Shown piece after piece: positions 12,551 through 16,187 of a DNA stretch of 16,187 bases. How positions within the stretch are numbered: the stretch's first letter is position 1; every line of letters begins with the position of its first letter. The stretch covers positions 15,114-31,300 of the forward strand of contig DIZH01000009.1 of the NCBI GenBank assembly GCA_002429325.1. The letters run 5' to 3'. The position numbers and the translations under genes were made by a program. Source of the DNA: Patescibacteria group bacterium UBA6033. Its GTDB lineage: Bacteria; Patescibacteriota; Minisyncoccia; Phycocordibacterales; Phycocordibacteraceae. Below the pieces are notes generated by a model. That model made no database searches and was not told where the DNA came from. It was given only the letters and a program-made list of their open reading frames with translations.

Positions 12551-12580
12551 CTAATAGAACAGGCGGGCGCCTGTTCTTAG
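12551..12580 (+). promoter_or_regulatory. Hairpin in the 5' UTR of the gene at 12603
   Basis: AGAACAGGC (12556-12564) pairs exactly with GCCTGTTCT (12569-12577) around GGGC, extended by CTA/TAG outside a two-base bulge. No T-run follows, so it is not a terminator. It lies between the transcript start and the ribosome binding site and could stabilise the mRNA or bind a regulator. Confidence 0.65.
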
Positions 12581-12590
12581 TTCCAAACAC

Positions 12591-12596
12591 AAGGAG
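12591..12596 (+). promoter_or_regulatory. Strong ribosome binding site
   Basis: AAGGAG lies 6 bases before ATG 12603. It is the only clear Shine-Dalgarno site with ideal spacing in the window, and it fixes the start. Confidence 0.85.
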
Positions 12597-12602
12597 ATAG
12601 AG

Positions 12603-13355
12603 ATGAGTGAACGTACCTACGGGGTTTTGCTGCGTGTGTACACGCCGAAGCCCGAAGAGGTCGCCGATCGTGTGGAACGAGCCATGGCCCATGCGCAGCA
12701 GCTCGTGGCCGTGCAGCAACAGTTCCCATCGCTTCGGCGCGTGGCGTTTCTGGTGCCGAGCGACTACGACTGCGGCGAGACGGCTGACGCTCTGACGGAT
12801 CGCCAGCTTGATGCGGACATACGCGGTTTCGGTGTCTGGGCATTGCCCGGCCACCACTCCTGCGAAGTGCTGAACGAAGGTGTCAAGCGACTGCAGCTTG
12901 CGGTTACGCATGTGCTCATCGTCTCCGGCAAGGCGATGTCGTACTTCACCGCTCCGGCGCTCGGCGCGATCAGCCAGGCATTCGCGGATTCCGCAAAGGT
13001 CACTGGTCTCGCTGTCGATGAACTGCGCGACGTCGTGCTTTCCGGCCGCCTTCAGAATACGTTTGCGGCCTGGGACATCGATGCGCTCCGCGGCGTCGAC
13101 GGCTTCGATAGCTCGACCGGCGTCGAAGAGATAGCGCCCATCGCACGCCTTGGCGAGAAGTACGGGCAGTGCATCGCCCCGCTTGACGCGACGGGCGGCA
13201 CCCTCGACATCGCTTCAAGCGAGACCGCGCGGGCGCGGCATCAGGAAGTGATGACGACCAAGCTTGCTCGTCAGCAGGCGGAAGCCGAACGCGTCGGATC
13301 GAGCTTCGGCCTGATCAAGGCCAGCATCTTGCCCGGCTACCCGCGACACATCTGA
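12603..13355 (+). CDS. Unknown protein, possibly a degenerate GT-A glycosyltransferase
   Basis: 250 residues, start set by the AAGGAG site. I do not recognise a named family. The order of segments resembles a GT-A (GT2-like) fold: a strand RRVAFLVPSDYD (45-56), VLNEGVKRLQLAVTHVLIVSGKAMSYFTAPAL (89-120, where family members carry NEG...D-D-D), TGLAVDE, GRLQNTFAAWDIDALRGVDGFD (148-169) and GVEEIAPIARLGEKYG (173-188), a common GT2 tail. Where a metal-binding DxD would be expected the chain reads VSGKAMS, so catalysis as a glycosyltransferase is doubtful. No signal peptide or membrane helix is seen. It has its own strong promoter, 5' UTR hairpin, ribosome binding site and terminator, and so stands as a single-gene unit inside the glycan region. 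Strong, separate expression suggests a role distinct from its neighbours. Confidence 0.75.
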   Translation: MSERTYGVLLRVYTPKPEEVADRVERAMAHAQQLVAVQQQFPSLRRVAFLVPSDYDCGETADALTDRQLDADIRGFGVWALPGHHSCEVLNEGVKRLQLAVTHVLIVSGKAMSYFTAPALGAISQAFADSAKVTGLAVDELRDVVLSGRLQNTFAAWDIDALRGVDGFDSSTGVEEIAPIARLGEKYGQCIAPLDATGGTLDIASSETARARHQEVMTTKLARQQAEAERVGSSFGLIKASILPGYPRHI

Positions 13356-13373
13356 GCATTCAGGTCGCGGTTC

Positions 13374-13401
13374 AGGAGCTCCCACACGGGAGCTTCTTTT
13401 T
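13374..13401 (+). terminator. Intrinsic terminator of the gene at 12603
   Basis: AGGAGCTCCC (13374-13383) pairs with GGGAGCTTCT (13388-13397) through one G-T pair around ACAC, followed by five T to 13401. It lies about 20 bases after the stop codon. Confidence 0.88.
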
Positions 13402-13416
13402 ATATACCAGCATGGT

Positions 13417-13422
13417 TATACT
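13417..13422 (+). promoter_or_regulatory. TATACT -10 for the dehydrogenase gene
   Basis: TATACT ends 9 bases before ATG 13432, giving a leader of about two or three bases. It lies directly after the terminator. Confidence 0.55.
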
Positions 13423-13431
13423 AGGGACACT

Positions 13432-14349
13432 ATGGCAGAGAAACTCAGTATCGGCTTTATAGGGCAAGGATTCATCGGCAAAGCGTATGCCGATGATTTT
13501 GAGAAGCGTGGCTACGACGTCGTGCGGTATGGGCTCCAGCCTGAGTACGTCGCCAATAAAGAAAAAATCGCAGAGTGCGACATTGTCTTTGTCGCGGTCA
13601 ACGCCGCGACCGTTCCCGCGGACACGCTGCGGGGCGACGGGCATCCGGCAGTGCGCTACGACGATTCCAACGTGCGTTCCACGCCTGCGCTCGCGCGTCC
13701 AGGTGCGGTCGTTGTCATCAAATCGACATTGCCGCCCGGGATGACCGAGTCTATCCAGGAGCAGTACCCTGACCGCATCATTTTGCATAGCCCTGAGTTC
13801 CTGCTCGAGACTACTGCCGCCAAGGACGCTTCGAGTCCCGAACGCAATATTGTCGGTATGCCCGTCGGCGACGAGCCGCATCGTGCTGCGGCAGAGCTCG
13901 TGCTCAGTCTGCTCCCAAAAGCTCCCTATGAGCTCATTACCTTGGCTAAGAATGCTGAGCTTATCAAGTACGGCAACAATGCGTTTCTCTTCACCAAGAT
14001 AGTTTTTTCAAATATGTTCTATCAGCTCGCAGAAAAGCACGGTGCTGATTGGGAGATTATCCGCGAGGCTATCGGCAAGGACCCTCGCATCGGCCCCTCG
14101 CACATGGATCTGCACCTCAAAGACGACCCTACTGGGGTGATGCACCGCCGCGGCGCCGGGCGCAGCTGCTTCATCAAAGATTGGGCAGAATTGAGCGAAC
14201 TCTACGCAGCCTCGTTTCCCGAAGACACAAGCACCATTCAGGCTCTCCGCGGTTTTGAATACAAGAACGCCGAACTGCTTCGCGAGTTTGATCGCTATGT
14301 AAATCTGCTTGAAGGAGTGTATGGTCCGGGTGCTGGAAAGAAACAGTAA
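13432..14349 (+). CDS. Short UDP-glucose/GDP-mannose dehydrogenase family protein
   Basis: 305 residues, against about 390-450 for the usual enzyme. Enzymes of this family oxidise the C6 alcohol of a nucleotide sugar twice, with NAD, to a uronic acid. IGFIGQGFIGKAYA (7-20) is the NAD loop, VIKSTLPPGMT (95-105) the conserved turn, LHSPEFLLE (118-126) and AKNAELIKYGNNAFL (172-186) the central helix with its Lys. RSCFIKDW (244-251) keeps the catalytic Cys246. The C-terminal nucleotide-binding domain is missing: the chain ends about 55 residues after the Cys. It may be a natural short form, as the NAD and catalytic parts are intact, or use another sugar donor. A 7-bp palindrome (13591-13610) lies near VAVNAAT. 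The phosphatase gene follows after one base. Confidence 0.85.
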   Translation: MAEKLSIGFIGQGFIGKAYADDFEKRGYDVVRYGLQPEYVANKEKIAECDIVFVAVNAATVPADTLRGDGHPAVRYDDSNVRSTPALARPGAVVVIKSTLPPGMTESIQEQYPDRIILHSPEFLLETTAAKDASSPERNIVGMPVGDEPHRAAAELVLSLLPKAPYELITLAKNAELIKYGNNAFLFTKIVFSNMFYQLAEKHGADWEIIREAIGKDPRIGPSHMDLHLKDDPTGVMHRRGAGRSCFIKDWAELSELYAASFPEDTSTIQALRGFEYKNAELLREFDRYVNLLEGVYGPGAGKKQ

Positions 14350-14350
14350 T

Positions 14351-15142
14351 ATGACCCACTATGATTTTGCAATTGAGTTGGTGCGCAAGGCTGGCGAGCA
14401 GTTGAAAGCCGCGGCGCAGCATATCGTTGTCTCGCACAAGGGCGAAGAGGTACGAGATGTCGTTACTGATACCGACCTCACCATAAACGCGTTTCTTATT
14501 GATGAAATTCATCGCGCATTCCCCGAGCACAGCATCTCTTCAGAAGAAGGCGCCACAGGCGACGCACAACCGGGTCCATATGCCTGGATGCTCGATCCTA
14601 TAGACGGTTCCGCGAACTTTGCACGCGGCATTCCGCATTTCGCGATATGCGTCGGGCTTTTGAAAGATGGGGTGCCGGTCGTGGGTGCAGTATATAACCC
14701 GATTACTAATGAACTTTTCAGTTTCGAAGAGGGACGCGGAGCATTTCTCAATGGCACTCCCATCCAGGCTTCTGGTATCACCGAACCAGCAAAGGCGCAG
14801 GGTATCCTCATTGTTGGGCACCAGGCACCGTTATGGGATTGGGGCGCAGCGGTGTATCGAAGCTTCCTCGAACATTTGAAGAAACTAAAAGCCTTCGGCT
14901 CATCTTCACTCGATCTTTGTTTCCTCGCTGCTGGCCGAGCTGACATTGTCGTCTATGGCACGCTCACGACACAGGATATCGCATCCGCTATCGGCATCGT
15001 GCGCGCCGCCGGCGGGGAAGTCTATACGATAGACGGAGTCCCGGTTGAGTTTACGTCGACACGACAGACCGTCGTCGCGACGTCCTCGAAAGAGCTTTTC
15101 GAAAGATCCCGCCCGCTCTTACACGCGGATATGCTTCCCTAG
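14351..15142 (+). CDS. Inositol-monophosphatase family phosphatase
   Basis: 263 residues from ATG 14351, one base after the dehydrogenase stop; the frame runs back to 14309 only inside that gene. It is a metal-dependent sugar-phosphate or nucleotide phosphatase (inositol monophosphatase, CysQ and FBPase-like relatives). The metal ligands are all visible: Glu65-Glu66 in SSEEGATGD, Asp82 and Asp85 in LDPIDGSANF (81-90), and Asp209 in TTQDIASAIGIVRAAGGEV, where the usual Trp is Gln. VVGAVYNPITNELFSFEEGRGAF is the typical middle. The substrate cannot be read from sequence; in this neighbourhood a sugar phosphate for glycan building is a reasonable guess, with 3'-phosphoadenosine phosphate or inositol phosphate as alternatives. 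The last 24 bases overlap the end of the minus-strand gene. Confidence 0.88.
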   Translation: MTHYDFAIELVRKAGEQLKAAAQHIVVSHKGEEVRDVVTDTDLTINAFLIDEIHRAFPEHSISSEEGATGDAQPGPYAWMLDPIDGSANFARGIPHFAICVGLLKDGVPVVGAVYNPITNELFSFEEGRGAFLNGTPIQASGITEPAKAQGILIVGHQAPLWDWGAAVYRSFLEHLKKLKAFGSSSLDLCFLAAGRADIVVYGTLTTQDIASAIGIVRAAGGEVYTIDGVPVEFTSTRQTVVATSSKELFERSRPLLHADMLP

Positions 15143-16187
15143 CATCTGTCGCTGACGAGCCTTTTCTTCTTCCGAGCGCAGTGCTTCCATGTGTCCGACA
15201 TACGTGTCGATTATTTCCTGGGGGACAGGTTTGTCGTCGAGTACTGCGGTAAGCGCTGCTGTCCAGAATATAATCCGTTGCTGTATGAGCTTGTACAGGT
15301 CGCCTGTGCTCTGATGGAGTGCTTGTGTGTGGTAGCGGAGCAGAAAAGCGAGTTTGAAGACGCGCATGAGCCGTAAAGAAAGGAATTCCTCTTCTCCGCG
15401 ATTTTCTCGCACATAGCGTATCAGGAGTTCCTCAAGCTTCGTATTGTGATGAATCATGAAATTGATGAAGCGCGCCCAGCTCTCGTATTTATTCCCGATG
15501 TGCATGGAAGCATAATCGAGCAAGAAAATCTCATTGCCGGAAACGCGCATATTGTTCGGGACGAAATCAGCATGCGTGAGGAAGCCACAGTAGCGCGCTA
15601 TGACGGTGCGATGCGCTTCTAGGAATCTCTCACCGCGATCAAGTTCATTCGCCATGACGGTATCGCCCTGGTTTGCAATCCGCGCTTCTTCTGCGAAATT
15701 CCGGTACGAAGCGATATACGTATCTGCATCGGTCATGCCGAAGGTGCCGTGGACAGCAGCAGCATGTTTCTCTGTCGTAGCGTGGACTCCTTCTTGTGTC
15801 TCAAGCGCGCGCAGGGCGAGGAAAAATTGTTCGTCGAGCGAGTGCTCGAAAAATGAACGAGCTTCTTCTATATAGGCGGTTATATACACACGGTAGGGTC
15901 CATGCATTTCGAAGAGCAGTTCTTTCGGCGAGTGGAAGGCGTGAGAGGCGAACTCTAACTTGTGGAGCGTCGTACGTGTATTGCGTTCGCGTTCAATCTC
16001 TTTTATGCCTGCTGGGTCGCTGCTAACTTTTATAACCACGCGTTCCTGGTCGCTCGTACGCCGCCCAGTGAGGACGAGTTTTTTCCCACCGCCACCCACG
16101 TCGCGCGCGCCAGCCATGAGGTAGCGCTCGCCGCCTATGTGGACCTGCTCCTCATCGAGCGTATACCCGAGGCCGGAGAGAATCGGC
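15119..16187 (-). CDS. Phosphotransferase (APH/kinase-like) protein, 5' end beyond the window
   Basis: The frame stays open to the right edge (PILSGLGYTLDEEQVHIGGERYLMAGARD...), so the Met at 16117 is internal and the gene is cut; at least 355 residues are present. It looks like an aminoglycoside-phosphotransferase-type kinase, a small-molecule relative of protein kinases. A Gly-rich turn DVGGGGKKLVLTG is followed by ERVVIKVS with a candidate ATP lysine. FLTHADFVPNNMRV (179-191 from Met 16117) is the catalytic loop, with Asp184 and Asn189, and EIFLLDYASMHIGNKYE holds the metal-binding Asp201. The C-terminal part is helical. Many such proteins phosphorylate sugars, choline or similar compounds; the substrate is unknown. 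It converges on the phosphatase gene and overlaps it by 24 bases, with no terminator between. Confidence 0.85.
   Translation of the reverse strand, partial: PILSGLGYTLDEEQVHIGGERYLMAGARDVGGGGKKLVLTGRRTSDQERVVIKVSSDPAGIKEIERERNTRTTLHKLEFASHAFHSPKELLFEMHGPYRVYITAYIEEARSFFEHSLDEQFFLALRALETQEGVHATTEKHAAAVHGTFGMTDADTYIASYRNFAEEARIANQGDTVMANELDRGERFLEAHRTVIARYCGFLTHADFVPNNMRVSGNEIFLLDYASMHIGNKYESWARFINFMIHHNTKLEELLIRYVRENRGEEEFLSLRLMRVFKLAFLLRYHTQALHQSTGDLYKLIQQRIIFWTAALTAVLDDKPVPQEIIDTYVGHMEALRSEEEKARQRQMLGKHIRV

Noticed and set aside
15119..16117. Met at 16117 as the start of the kinase-like gene
   Set aside because: The frame continues without a stop to the window edge in good protein-like sequence, so the gene is truncated by the window.
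1..16187. CRISPR array, integrase, insertion sequence or phage module
   Set aside because: No regularly spaced repeats, transposase, integrase or phage structural gene was seen on either strand.

Overview
The window reads like a chromosomal segment of a Candidate Phyla Radiation (Patescibacteria) bacterium, most likely in or near Parcubacteria. This placement is inferred, not proven. It rests on compact genes with minimal spacing, scarce Shine-Dalgarno sites, CPR-style Mur ligases (MurD P-loop GTRGKTT, MurC EACEYRDH), a helix-turn-helix protein with a LAGLIDADG-like half of a kind common in CPR, and a TraG/HerA-type ATPase beside a lamin-tail-domain surface protein. TGA is clearly used as a stop (murC, rsmI, the ATPase), which argues against the UGA-glycine lineages.

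Layout. Bases 1-460 hold the possible end of a gene running in from the left, then several strong hairpins and no convincing gene. From 477 to 2205 come a small membrane-anchored protein, an orphan GC-rich gene with its own terminator, the HTH/LAGLIDADG-like gene, and tRNA-Ile(GAU); that last protein's stop codon lies inside the tRNA. From 2263 to 6908 come a PrcB-like lipid-side or secreted protein and a tight murD-murI-murC-rsmI run (peptidoglycan precursor synthesis plus 16S rRNA methylation). From 6921 to 10415 come a 58-residue two-helix membrane protein, the ATPase, and the lamin-tail/PKD surface protein. From 10454 to 15142 lies a sugar-nucleotide and glycan region: an SDR epimerase, a GT4 glycosyltransferase, a putative degenerate GT-A protein, a short UDP-sugar dehydrogenase and an inositol-monophosphatase-like enzyme. 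A phosphotransferase-like gene on the minus strand runs off the right edge and overlaps the phosphatase gene tail to tail.

Two patterns run through the window. First, most genes that begin a transcription unit have a TATACT-like -10 hexamer that ends only 6-13 bases before the start codon, so their mRNAs should be leaderless or nearly so. This corrects several start codons. One gene (12603) breaks the pattern, with a full -35/-10 promoter, a 5' UTR hairpin and an AAGGAG ribosome binding site. Second, perfect or near-perfect palindromes sit in frame inside coding sequences (murD, murC, rsmI, the ATPase, the lamin-tail protein), often where the family has a loop or no residues. This suggests small palindromic elements that tolerate, or target, protein-coding DNA.
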